64,000 nucleotides of DNA. It comes from Cichorium intybus. Taxonomy: Eukaryota > Streptophyta > Magnoliopsida > Asterales > Asteraceae. The position numbers were made by a program, and so were the translations under genes. The stretch covers positions 62,223,882 to 62,287,881 of the forward strand of contig CM042016.1 in assembly GCA_023525715.1 (NCBI GenBank), in the 5' to 3' direction. Positions 10,746 through 21,838 of this stretch are shown piece by piece; within the stretch, counting starts at the first letter, position 1; each line of letters begins with the position of its first letter. Under the pieces are notes generated by a model, which was not told the DNA's origin, made no database searches, and was given only the letters and a program-made list of their open reading frames with translations.

Positions 10746-11808
10746 ATTTTTGGTAACTAAACTTGAGTTAATCTTAGTATAAATAATAGTTACTAAATTG
10801 CTATGTGAATTAGGAGGATTAGAAACCCATTTAGAATGAGTTTAATCCTTAAAAATAGCAAAAAAGAGTTACACGGATCGTGTAGCAGTCACCCGGGTCG
10901 TGTAGTAGACCTTTTTGAAACTGTCCTGGTCTTGTATGAGTTACACAGGTCGGGTTTCGGAGTATGGGTTGGGTTTTTAAAAGTGAACGATGCTAACCTT
11001 AAAGGTTAGTGTCGCTAACCTACTTCAGTGGAGTTATTCGAGCAACGAACCAAAAATCCTCCTAGGCGATTTTCAGAGCAAACGATGTGAAATTTTGTCA
11101 TTTTGATCAAGGGTTTTGTGTAGAAAAAGTTTGGGAAGGTCAGATTTAATACCCGAAATGCATTCTCGAGTTCTTAATTGACAAGGTTAATGATTTTGAG
11201 TATTAGGGTTTCAAACCCTAGATGTCCAAATCTGAAAGTATGCTTTGATTCATCTTATGTGTTGTTAATAGATTGTTAATATGTGTTGTATTGAGTACTT
11301 GTTGCAAATATCGTGATGTTCTAACGGTTGATTTTGTAAAATCACGGAATTCGGAGTTTCGGGTTGATAGCATATGATATTCTCTAATTGTGATTTGTAT
11401 TTGCTATTGATTTCTTAATCATTTGAGTTAAGTATTATGGAAATGCCTGAGGATGTTTAAGATATGATATGTGATTTCATTTTACAATTGATACTCGTAG
11501 GATGGAAGGAAACATTTAAGATACATGTGAACCACGAGCTCTACAGATACTAAATGAGTAGGTTCTAATTCATTATTTATGACTAGATTATTATATAATT
11601 GAGTTAACTATTCTTTGAACTATTTCCGTTATCAGAAGATATATATATTAAAAAAATGTCTTTTCGTTATCCCGTCCTCATCGAAGTCAAGCCGCGAATT
11701 TGGAAAAGGATATCAATTAGGGTAGTGAAAAGATTGCACCTACTGTAGATATTTTCAATTTCGGTAATAAGAACGTGGGTTGTCCTTTCAGTTCCAGCTG
11801 TAAGATAC
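10746..11808 (+). other. Captured 5' flank of the RKD copy (probable promoter region)
   Basis: No coding frame on either strand and no similarity noticed to the LTRs. It lies between the pol remnant and the TATA box of the RKD copy, so it is most simply captured upstream sequence of the host gene. Contains imperfect palindromes of the type ACACGGATCGTGT near 10871. Exact junction not determinable here. Confidence 0.45.
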
Positions 11809-11816
11809 TATATAAA
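11809..11816 (+). promoter_or_regulatory. TATA box of the captured RKD gene
   Basis: TATATAAA, 97 bp upstream of the ATG at 11913 and on the same strand as the gene. A start about 30 bases downstream would give a 5' leader of some 65-70 bases. This suggests that the promoter was captured with the gene. Confidence 0.5.
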
Positions 11817-11912
11817 CGGGTATGTAGTATCATCCATATCTACATCTTTTCAGTCTCATTCTTTCCTACTATCAGTTTATTCTTCTATAATCTCAGATTA
11901 CTATATCGAGGT

Positions 11913-13258
11913 ATGGAAAACAGATCTCCTATGGATAAATTGTCAGACTCTGAGCTGAATTTCTTAAGGGAAGAGGGTACCTCCCTATCGTTTAATCAGA
12001 TACCTGCACTGGGGTTTGGTAATTATAGTATCCTAAACTCCTTTTATTTCTTATTCCTTTTTCTAGCATTTTGATTTTTGTTTTAAATTATGTGAGGTAT
12101 AGATTTTCCAGATATATTACCGCTGGATCAACCTCAAGATGATCTTGAAGTTTTTCCTCTGATGAGTATTCCCCCTGAAGATCCACTGCCTTTAAATCAA
12201 GACATCGTTGTTGGGCAATCTCAATATATACTTCCAGGTTAAGTCATTTTGTTAAGCTTTATGTTTACTTTGCTTAATTATCTAACATACGCTATACACA
12301 GATCCATTTGTAGATGATCTTACTAATGATAATCTAAGCATAAACGTGCCCATACTACATAGTGGAGTAGATCTAACAAATCAGAGGTTTCAAACTGATA
12401 TTCAAAATCAGGTTCAAATACAGTCGATCCATGATGACACTATCGGGCTTGCTTCAGCGAATTCTGAGTCCGTGGGTGGTTTTCAATATCAGGATCATTT
12501 TCAATTGATCCAAAGTAACTTAGAAAGTTTCAAGAATGGGAATTTTATGGTTGATTCTGGAAATCAAAAACTATTACCCATAATAGGTAACAATGAAAGT
12601 GTTAGTGATCAGGATCATACACAATTGATCCAAAATGAAAACGTGTCAACCTCGATTCCAAGAACCTATGAAATTCGTAGAAAAAGGGGTTCTAGAGATG
12701 CGTTAAGTAAGGAAACAATATCCATGCATTTTGACAAGCCCATTTTGGAAAGCTGCAAGAGAACTCAACGTTGGATCAACACAGTTGAAGCAACGCTGTA
12801 GAAAGTCAGGTATCAAAAGTTGGCCTCGATGAAAGATTAAGAGTCTACAAACTCTTATTAACTATACTCAGGTTAAGAATTGTATTTCTTTTCCCAATTT
12901 TAATACCATGAGATTGTAATGACTGAAAGTATTTATGCAACAGGAATTGGATAATAATCCTAGTAAAGCAGACGTAATACTTGGTCTAGAGAACGAGAAT
13001 AGAGCAATAATCGAGGGTTCCAGTTTGGAGATAACTGATACCACAAAGAGATTGAGGCAAGCTGCCTTTAAGGCTGTTTACAATAATAGAAAGGTTCAGA
13101 AGAGGGAGGAAGCTTCATCAGGGACCCATACACAGCAACAATCTCTGCCTTCTGTTTCTGCTATGAGTGGTTTTAACCATGATTTTCTCAAGATCACAAG
13201 TGAAGAGAACCCAGAAGACTTGGCAGGTGACATAGCCCGCCTTCGGCTTTCAGATTGA
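11913..13258 (+). pseudogene. Captured RKD-like (RWP-RK domain) transcription factor gene, four exons
   Basis: Exons 11913-12018, 12103-12237, 12302-12871 and 12944-13258, with introns of 84, 64 and 72 bases, all GT..AG; joining them keeps phase (1, 1, 0). The N-terminus is acidic and proline-containing; exon 3 codes the RWP-RK domain: LSKETISMHF, then AARELNVGSTQLKQRC, RKSGIKSWPR, KIKSLQTLI. Exon 4 has TTKRLRQAAFKA, which matches the tail of plant RKD proteins (known regulators of egg cell and early embryo identity). RWP-RK proteins bind DNA in the nucleus. Two lesions: an extra A at 12749-12751 shifts the frame inside the domain, and a TGA at 12830-12832 replaces an expected Arg codon, probably CGA. 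The gene is antisense to its carrier, which explains how introns could survive retrotransposition. As it stands it can only make a truncated product ending at 12801. RKD assignment is by motif; the paralogue is unknown. Confidence 0.87.
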
Positions 13259-13777
13259 ATTTATACCAATATTAGTTTAATGGAACTATTGGTAGGGATG
13301 ATGGTAGGTTTTCGATAATAATTATTGGTCAGGTATTATCGAATTGTCAGGTCTACTATGTAAGGATAGGGGTATAAGAGGTACATAAAGTGTTTAGATA
13401 TATGGTTCTATAGTATTATAAAATACTCCTGTAGTATTTTAGCTTTATATTTTGTTTTAGAGTTTCTTTGTATATGGTTCTTGGTAAGTTTTTAGACTTG
13501 TTGTTCACTACGACTATTTCTAATTACATGTTAGTCATACCTTGGACAAATACAGTTGATCAGGCTCTACTCGTAGTGTTCAACTCATCTTATTACTCTT
13601 GTATTGTTCTGGTTATGACACTGTTCTAGTATGTATGTACTTGTACTTATACTTTATAAAAATATCATTGTATTTTAAAGTATACTTTGTACAGATTGTT
13701 TTAGAGAGTTTTAGTCCCATTGTATTTATAGTTGTATATCTTAAATGGATTGATATACTTAGTTCACTATAAACAAT
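13259..13777. other. RKD 3' flank and LTR-X 5' leader
   Basis: No coding frame. The part next to the PBS belongs to the element's untranslated leader on the minus strand; the part next to 13258 is presumably the captured gene's 3' flank. The second capture junction lies somewhere in this stretch. Confidence 0.5.
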
Positions 13778-13789
13778 GCTCTGATACCA
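13778..13789 (-). other. LTR-X primer binding site (tRNA-iMet)
   Basis: Minus strand TGGTATCAGAGC, three bases from the LTR end at 13793. Complementary to the 3' end of initiator methionine tRNA, used to prime minus-strand synthesis. It fixes the orientation of LTR-X as minus. Confidence 0.9.
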
Positions 13790-13792
13790 ACC

Positions 13793-16517
13793 TATCACAC
13801 CCCCAAACCACGATGGCGGAAACGTCTGAGGGTGGATGACTTCATGAACAGTATCACAACAACGTTTGTACAATAGTGATCAAAGCAAACACATCCATCA
13901 TATACATAATTGTAAATGTTACAAGAGTTCAAAAGATTGTATGTTTTAAATACAATTACAATATGATATCAAAGTACATAGTATGACGCCATAGCGACCC
14001 ATCGTCAAAGGTTGTAGTTACCTTATCAATTTCCTGAGAATACAAGTAGTTTGAAAGAGTGTCAACATTACGTTGGTGAGTTCATAAGATTTTTGTATGA
14101 GAAAATCCATAATCATTTTTCCTTGGAAAAGGATAGTGTTTGAAACCAGAAAATCCAATATTTTCTAACAAATGAGTCGTAGTCTTAAAACCCAAAGACC
14201 GAGAATGTATAAGTATTTCTATACTGGAAAATAGTATTGCATAGTTTTATTTTTGTATGAAACACTGTAAATAGATGTTTACTCGTAGACCAATCGTAGA
14301 TTTAATTCTGTAAAACTCATATGTATAAGTAAACCATACTTATATTTATATAATTGTTAAAACGTAGTTTTAATTTCCATAGAACCAGTGTGTATAAGTA
14401 AAAACCATACTTATAGTTGTAACTTGTTAAAATGTAGTTTTAATACCAATAAACTTGTATAAGGAATCACTTTCCTTGTAAAATGTAGTATTGTACTCCA
14501 AGAAAATCCAATATTTTCTTATGAATGCATCCAAGTCTTAAAAATCCAAAGACTAAAATGTATAGCGTAGCTTGTAGTATAAAACCTTTGAAAATGTATA
14601 TTTCCACGTAAACAATTTATAAAGTTGATTTCCCATGCGAGACGTCCTATAACCATACTATGACCATGTAGGCCTGCTTTGACGTTCTTCAGGTGTCGGA
14701 CCGTTATGACATTTGTCACCTCACACACGTCGGTCTAGCTGTAGCTAGCAGCTCAGGTGCGGGGTTGTCAATCCCGTATAGATCTATACACAAATATCAC
14801 GCTCTCTTCTTTAAAACGTCATAGTAACATTTGTATCAACAAACTATTCCTATAATAGTTTATTTTTAGTATTTCATTGTGAAAAGCATATATTTACAAA
14901 TATATGTGAAATAACTTATTTAGATGGTTATAAAGAACTTCTTTTAAGATATATATTCTCCACGATAGTGGTGTAATAAATTGGTTATACCCTTTCTTAA
15001 TTCCAATATAATATTTCATGACTATCAAATAAAGAACGGCCAGGTAGAAGATCAAATGGGGAGGCATGACCCTTTCAGCGTATAAGCCTTTCGGAAATCC
15101 AACAACCTAGCCCAAATGATCGGCGTAGACACCGCCCTCGTAAGTAGATCATTCGATATTATTTTTGAAATTATAATTGAATTTCTTAATGATGTTTACA
15201 AAATCCGCATTTCGTTTACTATTGTTATAAATGAGTATAAATAACTATTTTTATAGTATAACTTGTATTCTCCCCCTTAAAAACTTGAATAAAGATAAAA
15301 AGAAGGGGTATGAACTCACCTCAATGTCGACTAGGATCTTATCGCCAATTGTTGTTGAATCGCCCGACTCTTCATGCTTCTAACTCGAACTCACTATATT
15401 TATAACTGAAATATCTATTTCTAACGCTCATTCTTCGTATATCCCTCTATACGTATCGAAGAACTTGTTTGTGTGATTTGAATGACTAGAATGAGGCTAT
15501 ATTTATAGTAGATTTATTTTCGTATTGCGGCCCTCAAGATACAGATATATGGCTTTTATGGCTTTTAGAATTTGTTTATGACAAAACATACCCTTAAAAT
15601 ACACTTTAAATAGATTTAATAGTTTTTATATAAAATAAATGATTTTGTTTATTAAAATATAATCTACAAAAATCGTAGTTTAATAATATCAACTTTTTAA
15701 CTAAAAGTCTTTAACGAATTAACGAAAGGGTATTAATTGTAAGTTTAAAAAAAATATAGGGTTTAAATGTAAATACAATTTCATTTTAAAGAAAAAGAAA
15801 ATATTAAATATAAAACTAATATCAATAATATTAAATTTTGATGTCAGATTGTTCGTATCGACGATACCGTTTTAACGGTAAATTTTTCGTTTTATCAAAC
15901 AGCATAATATTTTTTATAAACTTAACAATACGTATTGTAGAGTTCAAAATGAATATATGAATTCTTAGGGGTAAATATGTAAAATTAAATAAATAATGAA
16001 GTGGGACCCGCTTTATATTATAATAATAATTAAAATCATCAATTTTCAATCTCCACCGAATCGGTGGAGAGATTGTCAAAATATATTTATTTATTATATA
16101 TTTTATAAATATATTATAATAATTAAACGTCGTTTTCAGGATAAATTATACGTTTTTTATCATAATTTTTTATATGTAACGTTTGGTAAAAATATAAATA
16201 TATATTTGGAACCGTCGTATTTTTGTCTACGTTTTGATATAAAATTTGTAATATTCGGACGAGTTTTAAATTTTACCGTTCACTATTCGCGTCGGCTACT
16301 ATTCACGACGAAAATTTTTTTTTGTTTTTTTTTTATATTAAAAACATCTAGCTCAGCAGGGTTTGTTCGTATAATTGATTTGAATTAGCATATGTAGTAT
16401 TATAATATCCAATAATACATCGTATAGATTATGAAATTTACATTTCACATATTGACCTAATGTACGCTGTGGTTGACTTGAGTTGACTTTCGTTGACTTA
16501 ATCTAACAGTTGTCACA
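13793..16517 (-). repeat. LTR-X 5' LTR
   Basis: 2,725 bp, matching 7634-10562 over its length. Differences: the outer dinucleotide next to the PBS is TA instead of TG, and about 201 bp are deleted at about 14809 (CTCTCTT joined to CTTTAAAAC, with short matching sequence at the break). TATA box complement at 15500-15507. Confidence 0.93.
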
Positions 16518-17149
16518 TCATCTGCCCGGGGCCAAAACATGGTTGATATCAACCGGTGCAGCATCCGGTGCGCCGGTAAGTGCATCAGTCCCTCGCGCAC
16601 GGTATTCTCGTGGTACTGCGTGGAAGATATGGTGCTCCAGTAATCCCCCGGTGAAAAGGAATCGTCGGCATCATAATTGGGACGGTTGTGGAATGGCTCG
16701 AACCCCGGTGTTTCCGACTCTTCCTCTGTATACAGCCTAATGCGATACCCAAACTCCTTTAGACTGCAGCTCCTGTTGTGGTTTCCCAACCGAAACTGGA
16801 CCATCTCTTCAGTATCCATCCCCAACGGCTGATCATCGAAGTGATAACTTGCAAGAAACTGCAAGAACACCTCACGATAAATAGGTTCTTCCATATGGAC
16901 CACATTCTCAATTGCCCGACACGTGTAGATGAGTTCGCCGGCCTTGTAGCCGGTTTGGACAAACCAATCTTGTAGATGTTCAAGGATTCTCGATTCCTTG
17001 GTCAACTCCTAGTTGACCGGCCAGGCGGGAAGAATCCTCTTATGCTGTTGAACGGATCCGCGATTGCGAAAGCTGTAGGCAAGTGTTCTATCAACTCCTG
17101 TAGCCAAGGAGTTCCAGTCAATGGATTCTGAACTTGCAGAGGAAGACAT
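16518..17149 (-). pseudogene. GYP-A env-like/Athila ORF, N-terminal part
   Basis: ATG on the minus strand at 17147-17149 (M-S-S-S-A-S-S). An in-frame TAG near 17006 separates residues 1-47 from the rest. Then follow TKESRILEHLQDWF, FDDQPLGMDTEEMVQFRLGN and FGYRIRLYTEEE, all typical of the conserved Athila ORF. The frame runs to 16523 and is cut by LTR-X; it resumes at 7633. No signal peptide is visible at the start. In Athila this ORF sits between pol and the 3' LTR and is called env-like, but its role is not established. Confidence 0.8.
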
Positions 17150-17347
17150 CGTTGCCTGCAAAATGTAGTAAAAACCCAAATTAAGCCACTGTTCAGCGTA
17201 TGCCGCGGCGCGGAATACAGAATGTAGCCAAGGAGTTCCAGTCAATGGATTCTGAACTTGCAGAGGAAGACATCGTTGCCTGCAAAATGTAGTAAAAACC
17301 CAAATTAAGCCACTGTTCAGCGTATGCCGCGGCACGGAATACAGAAG
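17101..17347. repeat. Tandem duplication, 124-bp unit, two copies
   Basis: 17101-17224 and 17225 to about 17347 are nearly identical (one visible change, CGGCGCGG to CGGCACGG). The unit contains the start codon region of the env-like ORF, so the ORF has two potential starts in tandem. Confidence 0.92.
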
Positions 17348-18055
17348 CCGCGTCGCGTCCCTTGAAAGTTCATACTTCTCGGCGTGCTCTGTAACAAGCC
17401 GCGGCGCGGCGTATGAAGTTTCAAACAGAACCGACGATTAAACTTGATTTCAGGCTAAAATTGCTATTCTAAGTATTGGGTTTTGTAGCATGCATCATTC
17501 TAATCCTAATGGCAACATCAATTTGAGCACATACGAAACACATCACATACTACAGAGGTTTTACACTAGTTTCAAGAACTTGAAGGTAAAAGAGTGAATT
17601 TAGAGAACCTACTTGAATTGCTGTGATGAGAAACGAAGATGGAGTGATTATGAGTTGCAGACGAGTGATCGACAGTAAGAATTTACAGAATTTACGCACT
17701 TTTGAGTTTATACAAGCTGGGGATTTGGATTGAGTTTCAAACTCTATTTTTATTGATTATCTCTATTTTCAAATTAAGATAAGACCGCGGTGCGGGAAGC
17801 TTCTATCCGCGTCGGGTATAAAAATCTGATTTTAGTTCTAATCGCGAAAACTTAACACGCGCGGTGCGGATCCTAAGATCCCGCATCGCGGTCTTGCAAA
17901 ATTACCAAAATGACCCCACACTTGCTCTTTTCTTACTGTGACCACTTGGGTATAATTATTACTTATTGAACAATGCAAATATACAAATGATGATCGGGTT
18001 GCCTCCCGACAAGCGCTAAGTTTAACGTCTTCAGCCGGACATGCAGTTACTTGAC
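17348..18055 (-). other. GYP-A spacer between integrase and env-like ORF
   Basis: No coding frame. Holds several GC-rich CCGCGGCGCGG-type motifs (for example 17399-17409 and around 17784-17890) and a PPT-like tract at 17914-17924 (minus strand CAAGTGTGGGG). Confidence 0.65.
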
Positions 18056-19843
18056 TTATGACGTATACACAGGGTTGTCTGTCACGAATTCCACCGTCTC
18101 TACTTCCAATTTCTGAAACGTGCCCACAATGACATAGGGTTTGAGCCTATGTCCATTGACTTTGAACGGTTGTCTGCCTTTTAAATCCCGAATCTCTATT
18201 GCACCATAATCTGTGACACTAACCACTTCGTAAGGACCATTCCACTTACTCCTCAATTTCTCGGGAAACATCTTCAACCGCGAGTTGTACAGCCACACTT
18301 TTTGTCCAACTTCAAAAGTTTTCAACCTGAGCTTAGCGTCGTGATACCGCTTCATTTTCGACTTGTATGTAGTCGTATTCTCGTATGCTTCGTCTCGTAG
18401 CTCCTCCAACTCGGACAGCTGTAATTTCTGTTCTTTTCTAGCTTCAGTGTAATCCATATTCACTTGCTTGATTGCCCATAAGGCTCGGTTGGCGAGTTCC
18501 ACAGGCAAGTGACAACCTTTTCCGTAGATCAACCGATACGGAGTGATTCCGATCGGTGTCTTTTAAGCAGATCGATATGCCCACAACGCATCATCTAACC
18601 TTAGTGACCAATCTTTCCTGTCGGTTTTGACAGTCTTTTGAAGAATTTCTTTTATCTGCCTATTGGACACTTCCACTTGGTCGCTCGTCTGAGGATGATA
18701 AGGTGTTGCAATCCGATGATTCACCCCGTAATACTTTAGCAGCCTTCCAAATTTAAAATTCTTGAAATGAGACCCTCCGTCACTTATGATCATATGTGGA
18801 ACTCCATGCCTGGTGAAAATGTTTTTCTTGATGAATTTACACACCACATGGTGGTCATTCGTACGGCTTACCTTTGCCTCGATCCATTTAGACACATAAT
18901 CAACTGCTACCAGAATGTAAACATAACCATGTGATGTGGGAAATGGACCCATAAAGTCAATTCCCCAGACATCGAAAATGTCCACTACCAAAATTGAGTT
19001 TAAGGGCATTTGATCCCTTTTCGATATGTTTCCCAGCTGTTGGCAGTTGAGGCATTCCTTAGCAGTTTTATGTGCGTCTCTAAAGATGGTTGGCCAGTAC
19101 AATCCAGACTCTAGAACCTTATATCCTGTTTTCTTACCGCTGAAATGCCCTCCACATGCTGATGCATGACAATGTCTTAATACTTCCTCGATTTCGCTAT
19201 CAGGCACACATCTGCGAATTATTTGATCCTCACCTACCTTGAAAAGGTCAGGGTCGTCCCAAATAAATCTCTTTGCATATGTACGGAACTGCTTCTGCAT
19301 TTGTTTAGTCCAGTGCTTTGGTGTTGCCCACGTGGCCAGAAAATTCACGTAATTCGCGTACCATGGGGCTCCAATAAGTTCCAGCAGCTGCTCATCTGGT
19401 AACGAATCCTTGATTCCAGCTTCCAATCCTTCTGCTGGCAGACGAGAAAGATGATCCGCCACTACATTCTCTGCTCCCTTTTTGTCCTTGATTTGCATAT
19501 CGAATTCTTGCAACATGAGTATCCATCTGATCAATCTTGGTTTAGACTCCTTTTTTGCCAGCAGGTGTCGAACAGCACTATGGTCGGTATACACCACCAC
19601 CTTGGATCCCCAGATGTAAGACCTGAACTTCTCCAATGCAAATACTACAGCAAGTAACTCTTTTTCGATAGTTGTGTAATTTAATTGAGCCTCAGAAAAA
19701 GTTTTACTCGCATAGCATATGACTACTGGCTTCTTATCAATCTTTTGACCTAATACTGCACCAGCAGCATAATCACTAGCATCACACATAATTTCAAAAG
19801 GTTGGGTCCAATCAGGAGGTTTTAGAATGGGGGCCTCGACCAA
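18056..19843 (-). pseudogene. GYP-A RNase H and integrase
   Basis: RNase H comes first: Asp in IMCDASDYAAGAVLG, Glu in TTIEKELLAVVFALE, Asp in VVYTDHSAVRHLL. Integrase follows: zinc-binding H..H..C..C region (HCHASACGGHF, then CLNCQQLG), catalytic Asp in WGIDFMGPFP, Asp in ISDGGSHF, Glu in QVEVSNRQIKE. A TAA at 18563-18565, after ALWAYRSA, where relatives have Tyr, splits off the C-terminal domain (18056-18562), which itself reads on cleanly through YGKGCHLPVELANRALWA to the stop. Catalytic residues are all present; only the nonsense mutation breaks it. Integrase inserts the cDNA into the genome. Confidence 0.88.
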
Positions 19844-20751
19844 TTTATTTTTAAAATGTTAAATGATTTTACACATTCTTCATCGAAAATAAATGGTGCG
19901 TCTTTCAATACAAGACCACAAAGAGGTTTGGAGATGGTACTAAAATCCTTAATAAATCTACGGTAAAAACCAGCATGGCCTTAAAAATATCTAACCCCTT
20001 TCATGGATGTCGGGGGTGGCAATGTGGAAATAACCTTAACCTTAGCACGATCTACCTCAAATCCTCTCTCAGAGACCACATGACCTAAAACTATTCCTTC
20101 TTTAACCATGAAATGGCTTTTCTCCCAAGAAAGCACCAAATTGGACTCAACACATCTTTGTAACACTTTTTCCAATTGACTCAAGCAGGCTTCAAATGTT
20201 GATCCAAAAATCGAGAAATCGTCCATGAAGATTTCCAAAGCGTCACCAATCATGTCAGACAATATCGCCATCATGCACCATTGAAATGTAGCGGGAGCAT
20301 TGCACAACCCAAATGGCATTTTGCAAAAAGCAAAAGTACCATATGGACATGTGAATATGGTCTTTGCTTGATCCTCCGGGTGAATGGCAATCTGATTATA
20401 CCTAGAATAGCCGTCAAAGAAACAATAATACTTCTGTCCAGCTAACTTTTCCACAATCTGATCGATGAATGGTAATGGAAAATGATCCTTAGATGTAGCA
20501 GCATTGAATTTCCGGTAATCGATACATACTCTCCATCCAGTCACGGGTCTTGTGGAAACTTTATCACCATCTTTAGTATCCACAACAGTTATTCCCGATT
20601 TCTTTGGCACTGTCTGTGTCGGGCTTACCCATTCACTATCAGAGATCGGATATATGATCCCAACGTCCAGCCACTTTAGAACTTACTTCTTCAAAACTTC
20701 CTTCTAATTTGGATTCAATCTTCTCTACGTGTATCTGGCAGGTTTATCTCC
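19844..20751 (-). pseudogene. GYP-A reverse transcriptase
   Basis: The core is open at 20610-19981: CIDYRKFNAATSKDHFPLPF, catalytic Asp in FFDGYSRYNQI, QW-type palm, catalytic pair in IFMDDFSIFG, and VLGHVVSERGFEVD. Upstream (20751-20611) carries TAG/TAA stops, although WVSPTQTVPKKSG is readable. Just after the core, TAA replaces a Leu codon (V-R-Y-F-stop-G-H-A-G-F-Y), and a one-base deletion near 19858 puts RNase H in another frame. At least four lesions, so inactive. Confidence 0.87.
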
Positions 20752-21813
20752 TTATTCTGTGATAATTTGATGCATACATGTGGTTGGGCTAATTCCTTTT
20801 AAATCTGTGATTGTCCAACCAATAGCCTCCTTGTGCTTGGACAATATCTTGAGTAATTCCTTTTCTTGTCCCTCTGTCAAGTTTGCTGCTAAAATCACTG
20901 GCAAAGTATCCTTTTCTCCTAGAAAGGCATACTTTAAATGAGCTGGTAATGGTTTCAATTCTAGCTTCGGTGGTTCTTGCAATAATGGTTTTAACATCTT
21001 GGGAATCTCTGTCGGCAGCTTCTCTATGTGCGCGCATTCCTCATACTCCATGTCTTTGCCTTTTTCTGCTGCTTCCTCTTCTTGCTTTTCCTGCTCCGCC
21101 TCTCCTTCTTCTTGAGTCTCCATCACTTCTTGTTGCAACATTTCTGGCGTATACTGTTGTACTAACTCATCTATGATGTCCACCTGGTAGCATTCTTCAT
21201 CCTCCATGGTATTACCTTTGGCATTAAAAATGTTGATCTTAGTTTGCCTATGTCCAAAGGAAATCCCCATATCTCCCGTACGACAGTCGATTTTTGCATT
21301 AGCCATGGCCAAGAAAGGTCGCCCTAAGATGATTGTTGGTTGCTCTCCATTGGCCGCCTGACAGGTATCCAGAACTAAGAAATCTGCTGGGTAGTAAAAA
21401 TTTATCACCTTAATGATAACATCCGACAACATTCCCCTAGGAATCTTTGTAGACTTATCAGCAAGCTGAAGAATTACATCTGTAGATCTTAGAGTACCAA
21501 AATCATACTTATCAAAAAGTTGTCCTGGTAAAATGTTCACACTTGCGCCTAAATCTAACAAAGCTCTCTTAATGTGTATGTTACCTAAGTCAACAGAGAT
21601 GAGAGGAACCCCAGGATCCTTCATCTTGGGAGGCAACGCATCCATTAAAATAGAACTTACATTCTCAGGCAAACTAATCATTTTAGGAAAATGGGACAAG
21701 ATATGCTTCTTATGGATACACATATCCTTGAGAAACTTTGCATAAGCAGGGACTTCCTTGATAAGTTTAACTAATGGAATGTTAACCTTGATTTGACTAG
21801 ACAATTCCCACAT
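20752..21813 (-). pseudogene. GYP-A protease region
   Basis: One open frame of 353 residues. The retropepsin-like core has LLDLGASVNILP as the catalytic Asp loop, in the D-L-G-A-S form usual for Athila, and IILGRPFLAMANAKID as the C-terminal flap segment. An acidic linker (runs of Glu near 21000-21150) leads towards RT. Cuts Gag-Pol into mature parts. The frame itself has no internal stop, but it is out of frame with gag and is followed by stops, so it is part of a dead polyprotein. Confidence 0.8.
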
Positions 21814-21838
21814 GTCTTCCGCTTGCGGTCCCTTCTTC

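Larger units (their letters stand above)
7634..16517 (-). mobile_element. LTR-X: chromovirus-derived LTR element carrying a captured RKD gene
   Basis: 8,884 bp, bounded by exact 5-bp target duplications TCATC at 7629-7633 and 16518-16522, inside the env-like ORF of GYP-A. LTRs of 2,929 bp (left, 3') and 2,725 bp (right, 5') start TGTGACA and end TGTGACA in element sense. A tRNA-iMet PBS lies at 13778-13789. The internal region is only 3.2 kb and lacks gag, protease, RT and most of integrase; a pol tail remains at 10563-10745. The rest is a four-exon RWP-RK gene on the opposite strand. Large LTRs with a short non-autonomous interior fit a LARD. Chromovirus (Tekay-like) ancestry is inferred from the pol tail and LTR termini. 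LTRs differ by roughly 3% by eye, apart from one 201-bp deletion. Confidence 0.9.

Noticed and set aside
11913..13258. Processed (intronless) RKD pseudogene or Pack-MULE capture
   Set aside because: Three introns are present, and the unit is flanked by long direct LTRs, a PBS and a 5-bp target duplication, not by terminal inverted repeats with 9-bp duplications.
7634..16517. LTR-X as two separate tandem repeats or a segmental duplication
   Set aside because: PBS next to the right copy, PPT next to the left copy and matching TCATC flanks show a single LTR element.
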